Positions 47,375 to 56,927 of a DNA stretch of 64,000 bases are shown in pieces. The DNA lies in assembly GCF_030684185.1 (NCBI RefSeq), contig NZ_JAUXOY010000008.1:16301-80300 (forward strand). Direction: 5' to 3'. Source of the DNA: Methylotenera sp. GTDB taxonomy: Bacteria > Pseudomonadota > Gammaproteobacteria > Burkholderiales > Methylophilaceae. Each line of letters starts with the position of its first letter. The stretch's first letter is position 1. The translations under genes and the position numbers were made by a program. The notes under the pieces are model-generated. The model had not been told where the DNA came from and ran no database searches. It was given only the letters and a program-made list of their open reading frames with translations.

Positions 47375-47995
47375 ATGAAACAGCTATTACTCGACATTAA
47401 ACCAGCGGCACCGCCTACGCTGCTTAACTTTATAGCCGGGCGCAATGCCGAGGCGCTTGCAAGCTTGAATGCTGCGGTAACCAGCACTGGAGTATCAAAC
47501 TTTATCTACCTGTGGGGCGACTCTGGTAGCGGCAAAAGCCACTTGTTGCAGGCGTGCAAAGCACAAAATGTAACCGTAATGGATGATGTACATTTACTGG
47601 ATAACGACGCACAAATTGCGTTATTTAATACTTTTAATCAACTAAAAGGCTTAAATTCTGAAGGACAGGGCGGCACGCTCATCACCGCAGGCTTACACGC
47701 GCCGAATCAAATGGGGCTGCGTGATGATTTAGCCACTCGCCTGGCCTGGGGCTTGGTGTATCAATTGCATCCATTAAACGATGCAGAAAAAGCGCTTGCC
47801 TTGCAAAATCACGCGGCAGAGCGTGGGATACGCTTGCCCACAGAAGTCGTGGATTACTGCTTACGCTATTTACGAAGAGATTTATCTACCTTAATGGCTA
47901 CACTAGACGCGCTAGATGAATGGTCATTAACCACTAAAAAGCCTGTTACCGTACCTATGTTGCGGCAATTATTGCAATTCCCGCTCAATTTATAA
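47375..47995 (+). CDS. hda: DnaA regulatory inactivator Hda
   Basis: Hda with the beta clamp stimulates ATP hydrolysis by DnaA and so prevents re-initiation of replication. The 206-residue protein begins MKQLLLDI, which fits a clamp-binding motif. It has the DnaA-like FIAGRNAEAL, Walker A LWGDSGSGKSHLLQA (about 46-60), DDVHLLD and a lid region RRDLSTLMATLDALDEWSL. The ATG at 47375 is chosen over an in-frame TTG two codons upstream. Confidence 0.92.
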   Translation: MKQLLLDIKPAAPPTLLNFIAGRNAEALASLNAAVTSTGVSNFIYLWGDSGSGKSHLLQACKAQNVTVMDDVHLLDNDAQIALFNTFNQLKGLNSEGQGGTLITAGLHAPNQMGLRDDLATRLAWGLVYQLHPLNDAEKALALQNHAAERGIRLPTEVVDYCLRYLRRDLSTLMATLDALDEWSLTTKKPVTVPMLRQLLQFPLNL

Positions 47996-48009
47996 AAGCA
48001 ACTAAACTT

Positions 48010-49617
48010 ATGTTACGTGTCACCGAAATCAAACTACCGCTTGAGCATAAGCCCAGCGAAATTAACGCAGCACTCATTAAAAAGTTGGCGATTAATGCTG
48101 CTGACTTGGTGGAATATTCCATTTTTAAACGTGGCGTTGATGCCCGTAAGGCCAACGCGATTTTATTGGTGTATTCACTTGATGTAACTATTAAAGGTGA
48201 AGCGAAAGTTTTAGCCAAGCTAAGCAAAGACCCACACGTCAAGCTTGCACCTGACACTTCTTACAAATTTGTAGCTAATGCGCCAGCTATACTTAAAGAT
48301 AGGCCGGTGATTGTTGGCTTAGGCCCATCCGGACTTTTTGCCGCGTTAATATTGGCGCAGTCCGGTTTTAAACCATTGGTGCTTGAGCGCGGCAAAGCAG
48401 TGCGGGAACGCACCAAAGACACTTGGGACTTATGGCGTAAATCTAAGCTTAACCCGGAATCTAACGTACAGTTTGGTGAAGGTGGTGCAGGGACGTTCTC
48501 TGACGGTAAGCTTTACAGCCAGATTAAAGACCCCAATCATTATGGCCGCAAAGTGCTAAATGAGTTTGTAAAAGCGGGTGCACCAGAAGAGATTTTATAC
48601 GTGAGCCATCCGCATATCGGCACTTTTAGATTAGTCGGAATGGTAGAAAAAATGCGTGAAACAATCATCGCGCTCGGTGGCGAGATACGTTTTAATAGCC
48701 GTGTAGATGATATTGAGATTTCAAACAATCAAGTTCAGGCAGTCGTGCTGGCAAATGGCGAACGCATTGCTACTAATCACTTGGTATTAGCTGTTGGTCA
48801 TAGCGCGCGTGATACGTTTGAGATGATTTATAAACGTGGTATTTACATTGAAGCCAAGCCTTTTAGTATCGGCTTTAGAATCGAGCATCCGCAATCACTC
48901 ATTGATAGCGCACGACACGGACCCAATGCACAACATCCGATTTTAGGCGCGGCAGATTACAAGTTAGTGCATCACGCCAGCAATGGACGCAGTGTGTATA
49001 GTTTTTGCATGTGTCCGGGCGGAACGGTAGTGGCGGCGACTTCTGAAGAAGGACGCGTAGTGACTAATGGCATGAGCCAATATTCTCGTAACGAACGAAA
49101 TGCCAATGCGGGCATCGTGGTGGGTATTACTCCAGAAGTCGATTTTCCGGGACATCCGCTTGCTGGCATGGAATTACAGCGACAATGGGAAAGTCAGGCC
49201 TATTTATTAGGCGGAAGCACCTATCAGGCACCAGGGCAATTAGTGGGCGATTTTTTAGCCAATCAGCCTTCAACGCAGTTTGGTGAAGTGACACCATCGT
49301 ATACACCCGGTGTGCATCTCACTAATTTAGATACTGCTTTGCCCGAGTACGTTATTAGCGCTATTCGTGAAGCGATTCCGCAATTTGCAAAGCAGATTAA
49401 AGGTTTTGATATGCCTGATGCCATACTCACGGGTGTAGAAACACGTACCTCGTCACCAATACGCATCAAGCGCAATGATGATGACTTGCAAAGTATCAAC
49501 ACCAAAGGTTTATACCCAACTGGCGAAGGTGCTGGTTATGCAGGAGGTATATTGTCAGCAGGAGTGGATGGCATAAGGGTAGCGGAAGCTGTGGCATTAA
49601 GCATTGCGGGCTTATAA
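48010..49617 (+). CDS. FAD-dependent dehydrogenase (COG2509 family)
   Basis: The 535-residue protein has an N-terminal domain of about 95 residues, then a FAD-binding motif VIVGLGPSGLFAALILAQSG (about 97-116). VQFGEGGAGTFSDGKL follows, and a C-terminal TKGLYPTGEGAGYAGGILSAGVDGIRVAEAV closes the FAD site. This is the uncharacterised FAD-dependent dehydrogenase family; the substrate is not known to me. It lies 14 bases after hda. The next gene's longest frame overlaps its end. Confidence 0.87.
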   Translation: MLRVTEIKLPLEHKPSEINAALIKKLAINAADLVEYSIFKRGVDARKANAILLVYSLDVTIKGEAKVLAKLSKDPHVKLAPDTSYKFVANAPAILKDRPVIVGLGPSGLFAALILAQSGFKPLVLERGKAVRERTKDTWDLWRKSKLNPESNVQFGEGGAGTFSDGKLYSQIKDPNHYGRKVLNEFVKAGAPEEILYVSHPHIGTFRLVGMVEKMRETIIALGGEIRFNSRVDDIEISNNQVQAVVLANGERIATNHLVLAVGHSARDTFEMIYKRGIYIEAKPFSIGFRIEHPQSLIDSARHGPNAQHPILGAADYKLVHHASNGRSVYSFCMCPGGTVVAATSEEGRVVTNGMSQYSRNERNANAGIVVGITPEVDFPGHPLAGMELQRQWESQAYLLGGSTYQAPGQLVGDFLANQPSTQFGEVTPSYTPGVHLTNLDTALPEYVISAIREAIPQFAKQIKGFDMPDAILTGVETRTSSPIRIKRNDDDLQSINTKGLYPTGEGAGYAGGILSAGVDGIRVAEAVALSIAGL

Positions 49618-49627
49618 GGATAGTAAA

Positions 49628-51142
49628 TTGATTTCCTTCAAGCGAGTTTTACAATTATTATTAACCGCCTCAGCAATATGGCTTTCACCAGCATCCATTG
49701 CCGCGCAAGACTCAACCTCCCTGGAACTCGCATTTATTGACAATCAGATTTCAGCACACCCTGGTCAAAGCGGTGTTTACGTACTGGATAAAGGCGAGGA
49801 AGCCCTACTAGCACGCGCCTGGCTGGCAGATAATGCGCAAAAAACCATTGAAGTACAATACTTTATATGGAGTACCGACAATATAGGAATATTGGCTTCA
49901 GAAGCTTTATTGCGTGCGGCTGACAGGGGCGTAAAAGTCCGCGTCATCGTGGATGACTTATTGATAGACGCACCCGATAAATCTTTGCTTGCGCTAGCCA
50001 AGCACCCTAATGTCGATATTCATATCTACAACCCGCAACATTCAGTAGGCACGCCTTTTCATAAACGCCTGTTGAATGTTGCGGTGAATTTTCGTGGTGT
50101 AAACCAGCGCATGCACGATAAAACTTTTATTGTGGATGGCAAGTTAGCGATTACAGGCGGGCGAAATATGGCTGCCGAATATTTTGACTATCACCAAAAA
50201 TATAATTTCCGCGACCGCGATGTGCTTTTACTGGGCGATGTCGCTAAAGTCATGCAAACCAGTTTTGAAAAATTCTGGTCTAGCCCGCTCAGCGCGCCAA
50301 TTGAAGAGCTTTACGATGGTTTTGGCTTAATGCAAAAACATGTAAAGGTGAAAGATGACGAGATACAAAAAATCTACACTGACTTACACGCTTACGCTAA
50401 AAACCCTGATAATTTTACAACCGAAAACCGACAGGCCATTCAAAACACTCCGCAAGCGTTTATGCACCTTGCAGAGCAGGTTACCTGGACGGATATTGAG
50501 TTTATCAGCGATACGCCAGGTAAAAATAAGATGAAATACCTGCTGGGCGGCGGCGGTTTAAGCACGCTAAAATTAGCACAGATGGTTGAAAATGCAAACG
50601 AGCAGATTGTCATACAATCGCCCTATTTGGTAATGTCCAGTCAAGCAAAAAAACTATTCAAAAACGCCATTAAACGCGGTGTAAAAGTGCGTATTAACAC
50701 CAATTCACTCGCCTCAACTGATAACATACAAGCTTTCAGTGGTTACCGCAACCAGCGTGAGCAACTCACAAAAATGGGCATAGAAATTTTTGAATACAAG
50801 CCAGACCCACAAATCAAACAACAACTGCTTCGCCGTGTAGTGGCAGAAAGTTCTAACCCTCCTGTATTCGCCATACACGCCAAGTCCATGGTAGTCGATA
50901 AAAAAACGGTATATATCGGCACATTTAATTTTGATCCGCGCTCACAAAATCTAAACACTGAAGTAGGCGTGATTTTACAAAACGAAACCTTGGCCAACAA
51001 TGTTCAAAGTGCGATTGAAACCGATATGCGGCCAGAAAATAGCTGGAATGCAGCTACCGATAAGCCAGATCAATATGCATCATCAATCAAGCGTAAGCGC
51101 GTGGTGTTTTATCAACTCACACCCATTAAACCTTTACTTTAA
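49628..51142 (+). CDS. Phospholipase D family protein (ClsC-like cardiolipin synthase)
   Basis: The 504-residue protein has a signal peptide or N-terminal anchor (about 1-27, ending SIAAQD) and two HKD motifs, RMHDKTFIVDGKLAITGGRN (about 158-177) and AIHAKSMVVDKKTVYIGTFNFD (about 415-436). These are the catalytic pairs of the PLD superfamily. Overall layout matches ClsC, which makes cardiolipin from PG and PE. The start is TTG at 49628, eight bases after AAGGA. The frame is open further upstream into the FAD gene, but that extension has no ribosome site. Confidence 0.87.
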   Translation: MISFKRVLQLLLTASAIWLSPASIAAQDSTSLELAFIDNQISAHPGQSGVYVLDKGEEALLARAWLADNAQKTIEVQYFIWSTDNIGILASEALLRAADRGVKVRVIVDDLLIDAPDKSLLALAKHPNVDIHIYNPQHSVGTPFHKRLLNVAVNFRGVNQRMHDKTFIVDGKLAITGGRNMAAEYFDYHQKYNFRDRDVLLLGDVAKVMQTSFEKFWSSPLSAPIEELYDGFGLMQKHVKVKDDEIQKIYTDLHAYAKNPDNFTTENRQAIQNTPQAFMHLAEQVTWTDIEFISDTPGKNKMKYLLGGGGLSTLKLAQMVENANEQIVIQSPYLVMSSQAKKLFKNAIKRGVKVRINTNSLASTDNIQAFSGYRNQREQLTKMGIEIFEYKPDPQIKQQLLRRVVAESSNPPVFAIHAKSMVVDKKTVYIGTFNFDPRSQNLNTEVGVILQNETLANNVQSAIETDMRPENSWNAATDKPDQYASSIKRKRVVFYQLTPIKPLL

Positions 51143-51190
51143 TGTATAGCTGTTCCCAAAAATAAAGTCATGGGATATCAATATTATGGG

Positions 51191-51255
51191 TTTGTAGGAG
51201 CGACGTCCCGTCGCGATTGCACCATTGCTTCGCGACGGGACGTCGCTCCTACAAA
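51191..51255. repeat. REP-like hairpin with perfect 26 bp arms
   Basis: Arms 51191-51216 and 51230-51255 are exact reverse complements around the 13-base loop TTGCACCATTGCT. The arm contains TGTAGGAGCGACG, the GTAGGAGCG start seen in REP elements of other gammaproteobacteria and betaproteobacteria. It lies between the ClsC-like and DUF2892 genes and could act as a transcript-end hairpin for the former. The rest of this 247-base gap has no gene. Confidence 0.85.
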
Positions 51256-51389
51256 AAACAATATATTACTGTCATTGTTTAGAGGGTTGGCAGTAACTAA
51301 AGTCACTGCAATAATGTCTTATTGGTATATGCTAGGCATGCTTGTTTTGAACAAAAACAGATTTTATTTATTTTTCTAAAGGAAAAATC

Positions 51390-51578
51390 ATGAAAGTAAA
51401 TGTTGGTGGTATTGATAGAACTTTGCGCATTGTGGCTGGGGTGGCCTTAATTGCGTGGGCATTACTTGGCGGCCCTGTATGGGCTTGGATTGGCATAGCC
51501 CCGCTTGCAACAGGTTTAATTGGATTTTGTGGTGCCTATAGTATTTTTGGTATTAATACCTGCAAAACAAAACAATAA
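51390..51578 (+). CDS. DUF2892 (YgaP-like) small membrane protein
   Basis: The 62-residue protein starts MKVNVGGIDRTLRIVAG and has two membrane helices (about 13-26 and 30-48) and the closing CGAYSIFGINTCK with two cysteines. This is the DUF2892 family, which also forms the C-terminal part of YgaP rhodanese proteins. AAAGGA lies eight bases before the ATG. The function is unknown. Confidence 0.88.
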   Translation: MKVNVGGIDRTLRIVAGVALIAWALLGGPVWAWIGIAPLATGLIGFCGAYSIFGINTCKTKQ

Positions 51579-51584
51579 CAAAAA

Positions 51585-51613
51585 GCTAGCAATGGATAAT
51601 TTCCGCTGCTAGC
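51585..51613 (-). terminator. Terminator of ahpF
   Basis: GCTAGCA and TGCTAGC form the stem. On the minus strand it is followed at once by TTTTTGTTATTG. It lies nine bases past the ahpF stop codon and could also slow transcripts from the convergent DUF2892 gene. Confidence 0.85.
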
Positions 51614-51621
51614 CTTGAGCA

Positions 51622-53205
51622 TTACTGCCTGATCAGATAATCAAAAGAGCCCAATGCGGCCTTTGCACCCTCGCCCATTGCAATGATTATTTGCTTATAA
51701 GGTGTAGTTGTCACATCGCCTGCAGCAAATACGCCTGGCAACGAGGTCGCATTATGATGATTGATTTCAATCTCACCAAATTTGCTTAAATTAAGCGTGC
51801 CTTTTAGCCAATCGCTATTAGGCAACAGTCCGATTTGCACAAATACCGCATCAAGTGCTAAATGTTTACTTTCTCCCGTCACGCGGTCGGTGTAAGTCAA
51901 ACCATTCATTTTGGTACCATCACCAGTAATTTCGGTTGTCTGCGCACTGGTAATAATTGTTACGTTAGTCAATGAACGCAATTTTTTCTGCAGCACAGCA
52001 TCTGCTTTTAGTACGGTATCAAATTGAAATAAGGTGACATGGGCAACAAAGCCAGCTAAATCAATTGCAGCCTCAACGCCTGAGTTACCACCGCCCACCA
52101 CTGCCACAGGTTTACCTTTAAACAAAGGGCCATCACAATGCGGGCAATAAGCCACACCTTTGCCACGATATTCTTTTTCACCCGGCACGTTCAGCTCGCG
52201 CCAACGTGCGCCAGTGGCCAAAATCACCACTTTACTTTTAAGCGTTGCGCCACTTTCTAATTTCAGCTCGATTAAATCATTATTTTTATTGCCATCTTTA
52301 CCTGGTTCAGACAAGCTCACTGCACGTTGCAAGTTCATAATATCTACATCATAACTTTTCACATGCTCTTCAAACGCAGCAACTAATTTTGGACCTTCAG
52401 TTTCTTGAACAGAAATGAAGTTTTCAATCGCCAGTGTGTCCATCACTTGACCACCAAAACGCTCCGCTACGATACCGGTTCTAATGCCTTTACGCGCAGC
52501 ATAAATTGCAGCAGAAGCGCCAGCTGGCCCACCGCCCACCACCAATACATCATAAGGCGCTAAAGTCTCTAATTTTTTAGCTTCGCGCGCAGCTGCACCT
52601 GTATCGATTTTGAGCAGAATTTCATCTAACTCCATACGACCTGCACCAAATGGCTCGCCATTCAAATAGATAGTTGGCACAGACATAATTTCTCTAGCTT
52701 TTACTTCATCTTGATACAGTGCTCCATCAATCATTACGTGGGTAATGTTTGGGTTAATCACTGCCATCATGTTCATAGCTTGCACAACATCCGGGCAATT
52801 ATGGCAACTTAAAGAAATATACGTTTCAAAATGAAATGTGCCTTCAATCGCAGCAATTTGTGCAATTTTTTCAGCTTCCAATTTCATTGGGTGACCACCT
52901 GTATGTAGCAAAGCTAATACCAGCGAGGTAAATTCATGGCCCATTGGAATACCAGCAAAACGCACACCTATCGCTTTTTGAGCTTCTGTATGCGTTGCAA
53001 CGCGCTTTACAGAAAAAGACGGTTTACGTGTATTGTCATCCATCACGAGGGTAATTTTGTCAGACATGCTCGTGATTTCTTCTAACAGCATATGCATTTC
53101 TTTTGCTGCTGGCGTATCGTCTAATGATGCAGCCAAAACGATAGGCTCGCGCAACATCTCTAAGTAGGCTTGCAATTGAGTTTTAATGCCAGTTTCTAAT
53201 GCCAT
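51622..53205 (-). CDS. ahpF: Alkyl hydroperoxide reductase subunit F
   Basis: AhpF passes electrons from NADH through FAD and two disulfides to AhpC. The 527-residue protein has an N-terminal double thioredoxin-fold domain with the redox pair in LSCHNCPD (about 127-134). The FAD motif is [19 protein letters not shown], the thioredoxin-reductase CxxC is in [11 protein letters not shown] and the NAD motif is [17 protein letters not shown]. The ATG at 53205 has AAGAGAG upstream; an ATG five codons earlier is possible. ahpC lies 175 bases upstream with a hairpin between. Confidence 0.95.
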   Translation of the reverse strand: MALETGIKTQLQAYLEMLREPIVLAASLDDTPAAKEMHMLLEEITSMSDKITLVMDDNTRKPSFSVKRVATHTEAQKAIGVRFAGIPMGHEFTSLVLALLHTGGHPMKLEAEKIAQIAAIEGTFHFETYISLSCHNCPDVVQAMNMMAVINPNITHVMIDGALYQDEVKAREIMSVPTIYLNGEPFGAGRMELDEILLKIDTGAAAREAKKLETLAPYDVLVVGGGPAGASAAIYAARKGIRTGIVAERFGGQVMDTLAIENFISVQETEGPKLVAAFEEHVKSYDVDIMNLQRAVSLSEPGKDGNKNNDLIELKLESGATLKSKVVILATGARWRELNVPGEKEYRGKGVAYCPHCDGPLFKGKPVAVVGGGNSGVEAAIDLAGFVAHVTLFQFDTVLKADAVLQKKLRSLTNVTIITSAQTTEITGDGTKMNGLTYTDRVTGESKHLALDAVFVQIGLLPNSDWLKGTLNLSKFGEIEINHHNATSLPGVFAAGDVTTTPYKQIIIAMGEGAKAALGSFDYLIRQ

Positions 53206-53271
53206 GATTGCTCTCTTCATTCATTTTTTATTGGGTTGTGTGCAAATTCATCACCCGCTATATTTAAAATA

Positions 53272-53300
53272 AAAGGCATTATCTTTTGAATAATGCCTTT
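53272..53300 (-). terminator. Hairpin between ahpC and ahpF (terminator or attenuator)
   Basis: AAAGGCATTAT and ATAATGCCTTT form an 11 bp stem around a 7-base loop, followed on the minus strand by TATTTTA. It lies 80 bases after the ahpC stop codon, so it may end most ahpC messages and let only part of transcription reach ahpF. Confidence 0.7.
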
Positions 53301-53379
53301 GTTATTTAACTGCGCGAAAAGATGTTTGCTCGTAAGCGCAGACTTGCTTTGCCTAAGGCAAAAATTAAATCTTAAAGCC

Positions 53380-53943
53380 TTAAATTTTACCCACCAAGTC
53401 TAGTGATGGCGTTAAAGTTTTAGCGCCTTCTTGCCATTTAGCTGGGCAAACCTGGCCTGGATGGCTTGTTACAAATTGTGCTGCTTTCAATTTACGCAAG
53501 GTTTCTTTCACGTCACGTGCAATTGCATTGTCGTGCACTTCAACTGTTTTAATCACGCCTTCTGGATTAATCACGAAAGTACCGCGCAATGCTAGGCCTT
53601 CTTCTTCAATATGCACATCAAACGCACGTGTCAATTGGTGTGTAGGGTCGCCAACGAGTGGGAATTTTGCTTTACCTACAGCTGGCGATGTTTCGTGCCA
53701 TACTTTGTGTGAGAACTGTGTATCAGTCGTCACAATGTACACTTCTGCATTCGCTTTTTGAAACTCTGCATAGTGGTCAGCCGCATCTTCTACTTCTGTT
53801 GGACAGTTGAATGTAAATGCTGCTGGCATAAAAATAATCACTGACCATTTGCCTTTTAGGCTTGCTTCAGTCACTTCAATAAATTTACCGTTATGAAAGG
53901 CTTGCGCTTTAAATGGTTGAACTTGTGTATTAATTAATGACAT
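53380..53943 (-). CDS. ahpC: Alkyl hydroperoxide reductase subunit C (peroxiredoxin)
   Basis: AhpC is a typical 2-Cys peroxiredoxin that reduces hydrogen and organic peroxides. The 187-residue protein has the peroxidatic Cys in FTFNCPTEVED (about residue 47) and the resolving Cys in GQVCPAKWQEG (about 166). ahpF, its reductase, follows. An OxyR-like site may lie upstream at 54048-54087. Confidence 0.95.
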   Translation of the reverse strand: MSLINTQVQPFKAQAFHNGKFIEVTEASLKGKWSVIIFMPAAFTFNCPTEVEDAADHYAEFQKANAEVYIVTTDTQFSHKVWHETSPAVGKAKFPLVGDPTHQLTRAFDVHIEEEGLALRGTFVINPEGVIKTVEVHDNAIARDVKETLRKLKAAQFVTSHPGQVCPAKWQEGAKTLTPSLDLVGKI

Positions 53944-54047
53944 AGTGTTTTCCTTATTTGTTGGTTAATAAAAATTGAAAAAAGTAGCGTTTTTGAAACA
54001 GTTTAATTTCGAGCTGTGATTGTAGGGTTCTTATTAAAGTAAGTCTA

Positions 54048-54087
54048 ATATATCATTTTAATGATATTGATAAGTATAATTTATCAA
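54048..54087. promoter_or_regulatory. Two adjacent palindromes upstream of ahpC (possible OxyR-type operator)
   Basis: ATATCATT-TT-AATGATAT (54050-54067) runs into TTGATAA-N7-TTATCAA (54067-54087). The second core (54070-54084) differs at two positions from the OxyR half-site ATAGnTnnnAnCTAT; the first, 22 bases away, fits less well. It lies about 105 bases upstream of the ahpC ATG. Confidence 0.35.
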
Positions 54088-54106
54088 AAACTGTATTTAG
54101 GTGAAA

Positions 54107-54427
54107 TTACGCCTGAGTCACAGTGATATCCTGTGTTGCCGTTTTACCTAAATTATCAAGCCAGGTAACAACGACCGTATCGCCGACTTTAGCGCCTTTT
54201 AATCTAAAAGTAAGATACGGGTTTTTAGAGATTCCTGTGCCCCACTGCGCTTCCAGCACGGTTTGGCCGTTTAATGTTGCCGTCAATAATTGCACAAAAT
54301 GTGCTGGAATCAGCTGGTCAAAATCATCCTTTTTACGCCCCGTTTCCATAGGGTGACTCATCAATACTTTTATTTCAGTCACTTCGCCCTTGAGTTGAGC
54401 GCGCATTTTCATGTTGTCAGATGCCAT
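54107..54427 (-). CDS. soxZ: Thiosulfate oxidation carrier protein SoxZ
   Basis: SoxZ pairs with SoxY to form the sulfur carrier of the Sox pathway. The 106-residue protein shows MRAQLKGEVTEIKVLMSHPMETG and IPAHFVQLLTATLNGQTVLEAQWGTGISKNPYLTFRLKGAKVGD, the SoxZ pattern. The ATG at 54427, just after the soxY stop codon, has GGATAA before it. No other sox gene is in the window. Confidence 0.92.
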   Translation of the reverse strand: MASDNMKMRAQLKGEVTEIKVLMSHPMETGRKKDDFDQLIPAHFVQLLTATLNGQTVLEAQWGTGISKNPYLTFRLKGAKVGDTVVVTWLDNLGKTATQDITVTQA

Positions 54428-54429
54428 AC

Positions 54430-54873
54430 TTATCCACACCCATTTTCTAGTACGATGACATTTTTAGCATTTGTAAAGTATTGCGTACCCGCTTTAACTA
54501 CCACTTTCACGTCAGAAGTCTCCGCCATTTTGATGCGTGTTATGACAAAAGGCTCAGCACCATTGCTAAATTTAAAATGCGCAATGAGCGGTGTCGGATT
54601 CTTTTCTACCAATATAGAAATTGACTCAGTATTGACGATATTACTTTTAATCTCAACCTGAACAATCGCACCATTTTCTGCTTTATCTGGCGCGATTATT
54701 AGTATGTCCTGACTAACGATTTCATCTACAACATCTAAGCTTTTTATAGCCACGTCTAATTTAGGTGTCTCAAACGCGGCTTTGTTCCAAACCGCAGCTA
54801 ACGCGCTTAATGGCGCCAATAATAGCGATGTAACTGCCCCGATTAAGAGCGTCAAAAAATTTCTGCGTTGCAT
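54430..54873 (-). CDS. soxY: Thiosulfate oxidation carrier protein SoxY
   Basis: SoxY covalently carries sulfur intermediates on a C-terminal Cys. The 147-residue protein starts with a twin-arginine-like signal MQRRNFLTLLIG and has the SoxY Ig-like body. It ends VLENGCG, so the sulfur-binding Cys is kept but the canonical GGCGG end is shortened. soxZ follows directly and a BepA-like gene precedes it by two bases. Confidence 0.9.
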   Translation of the reverse strand: MQRRNFLTLLIGAVTSLLLAPLSALAAVWNKAAFETPKLDVAIKSLDVVDEIVSQDILIIAPDKAENGAIVQVEIKSNIVNTESISILVEKNPTPLIAHFKFSNGAEPFVITRIKMAETSDVKVVVKAGTQYFTNAKNVIVLENGCG

Positions 54874-54875
54874 AC

Positions 54876-56312
54876 TTATCCTTTTTTCACATCACCCTGC
54901 ATGCGACGCAATTCTTTTAAGCGCGCTTCAACAATGGAAATTTGATAAAAATCGCCATCTTTTGCTTTGGAGGCCAACTCCATTTGCTCGATTGCGCGCG
55001 CAAGATCGTACTTTCTAAAATAGGCCTCACCTTGTGCCTGGTGGCTCAGCAATACCTTATTTTGCATAGTATATGCCTTTGCCAGCACGTCATATAAAAA
55101 TGCATCATTAGGATACAAGTTTTGTTTTTCTTTAACGAGTTTTATTGCGCTATCTGCTTGCTTAACCGCTAAAAAATGGTCTGCATAACCATAAATCAAG
55201 GCGCGATTATCCGGGTAAATCTTCAAAGCATCAGCGTACTGTTTTGCAGCCTGCTGAGGATTGTTTTTGGCCACCTGTAAACGTGCGTTTAAATTCTCTA
55301 TCATGGCATGTTGCGGTGCATTCTTTTTCAGCCATGTGATTTCTTTTTCAGCGGGTGCTAGGGCATTTTTTCGCATGTACGCCACAGCTAAACCATAATG
55401 CTCAGCCGCCTCATTGGTATAACGGCGTTCACGTATATTCTGCTCAAATACAGCAATATTCGTCTCGGGAACGCCATTATTTGCCTGCAGTTTCGCTCGC
55501 ACATACCGAAACTCAACGCTATCAGGCACTTGCTTATATGACATCTGCCCCACTCGATTAGAAACATCCGCAATACGCTCGCTGGTTAAAGGGTGTGTCC
55601 GTAAAAAACCAGGTGCGCTACCTTCAGAATAACGAGAGCCACGTTGCAATGTGGTAAAGAATGCAGGCATTCCACGCACATCAAATCCACCGCTATTAAG
55701 TATTTGTAAACCTATGCGATCAGCCTCACGTTCATGCTCACGAGTGTAATCCAATTGATTTTGTACACCCACAGCAGAAGCAGTAGTTAACGCGCCACTG
55801 GCTAATTGAGGATTTGCACGCGCCACTAATAAAGCCAGCGCAATACCTGCAATATTTTTAAAGGTGTCATACTTTTGTGCTGCCAACATACGCGCCAAAT
55901 GGTGCTGAGTTACATGGCCGATTTCATGACCTAACACGCTGGCAAGTTCAGACTCACTATTAGCCGCCAAAATCAAACCCGTATGCACGCCAATTACCCC
56001 GCCCGGCATGGCAAAAGCATTGATTGAGTTATCCTGCACTACAAAAAAATTGAATTTTAGCTGGCTGTCAGGGCTGTTAGAAACTAGTCGCATACCCAAA
56101 GCCTGTAAGTAAGAAGTGATTTCCGCATCCTGCACCACAGCATCACTGGTGGCAACATCACGCATAATTTGCTCGGCAATCGCTTGTTCTTGTAAAGGCG
56201 AAAGAACTGTCTGCGAAACATCACCCAGCTCTGGCAAATCATTCGCGTTGGCGAAATTAAGCGCTAAATTGGTAGTTAATAGAACTGCAATTACAATAGT
56301 GTTAAATTTCAT
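54876..56312 (-). CDS. bepA: M48 peptidase with TPR domain (BepA-like)
   Basis: BepA is a periplasmic protease and chaperone for outer-membrane assembly, including LptD. The 478-residue protein has a signal peptide (about 1-23) and a zinc motif VLGHEIGHVTQHHLAR (HEIGH at about 129-133). The conserved INAFAMPGGVIGVHTGLI precedes the zinc helix and REHEADRIGLQIL carries the third ligand. TPR-like helices run from about 300 to the end. It is divergent from moaC and appears to be first in an operon with soxYZ. Confidence 0.9.
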   Translation of the reverse strand: MKFNTIVIAVLLTTNLALNFANANDLPELGDVSQTVLSPLQEQAIAEQIMRDVATSDAVVQDAEITSYLQALGMRLVSNSPDSQLKFNFFVVQDNSINAFAMPGGVIGVHTGLILAANSESELASVLGHEIGHVTQHHLARMLAAQKYDTFKNIAGIALALLVARANPQLASGALTTASAVGVQNQLDYTREHEREADRIGLQILNSGGFDVRGMPAFFTTLQRGSRYSEGSAPGFLRTHPLTSERIADVSNRVGQMSYKQVPDSVEFRYVRAKLQANNGVPETNIAVFEQNIRERRYTNEAAEHYGLAVAYMRKNALAPAEKEITWLKKNAPQHAMIENLNARLQVAKNNPQQAAKQYADALKIYPDNRALIYGYADHFLAVKQADSAIKLVKEKQNLYPNDAFLYDVLAKAYTMQNKVLLSHQAQGEAYFRKYDLARAIEQMELASKAKDGDFYQISIVEARLKELRRMQGDVKKG

Positions 56313-56374
56313 TGTTATTATGATAACTACTTTATGATGGTAGTTCAGCTGAAATTGTTAATGGAAAGTAAAAA

Positions 56375-56881
56375 ATGAGCGATACGGCAATCAACAAACC
56401 TACGAGCAAACTCACCCATTTCGACAATAGCGGTCAAGCGCACATGGTTGATGTAGGCGACAAAGCCCACACCAGACGCATCGCAGTTGCCAGCGGCGTC
56501 ATTAGCATGCAGCCTGCTACACTTGCCCTCATTAAAAATGGTGATGCAAAAAAAGGTGATGTACTTGGCATTGCCCGCATTGCTGCGATTCAAGGCTCAA
56601 AACGCACTTCTGATTTAATTCCGCTCTGCCACCCGATTAGCCTGACCAGAGTAGCCGTAACGTTTGTGATAGACGAAAGTGCTAGTTCTGTTATTTGCAC
56701 CGCCACCACCGAAACCACAGGCCAAACCGGCGTGGAGATGGAGGCGTTAAGCGCAGTGAGCGTGGGCCTGCTTACCGTTTATGATATGTGCAAAGCCGCT
56801 GATAGAGGCATGATAATTGGTGATATAAAATTGCTAGAAAAACATGGTGGAAAATCGGGCGATTGGGTTGCAGAAGAATAA
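56375..56881 (+). CDS. moaC: Cyclic pyranopterin monophosphate synthase
   Basis: MoaC converts the MoaA product to cPMP in molybdenum cofactor synthesis. The 168-residue protein has [34 protein letters not shown] with catalytic His, [27 protein letters not shown] and a terminal HGGKSGDW. No other moa gene is present here. Confidence 0.95.
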   Translation: MSDTAINKPTSKLTHFDNSGQAHMVDVGDKAHTRRIAVASGVISMQPATLALIKNGDAKKGDVLGIARIAAIQGSKRTSDLIPLCHPISLTRVAVTFVIDESASSVICTATTETTGQTGVEMEALSAVSVGLLTVYDMCKAADRGMIIGDIKLLEKHGGKSGDWVAEE

Positions 56882-56927
56882 ACTATCAAATGGTGACAAA
56901 AAGCACACATTTGTGTAGATTTAAGCC

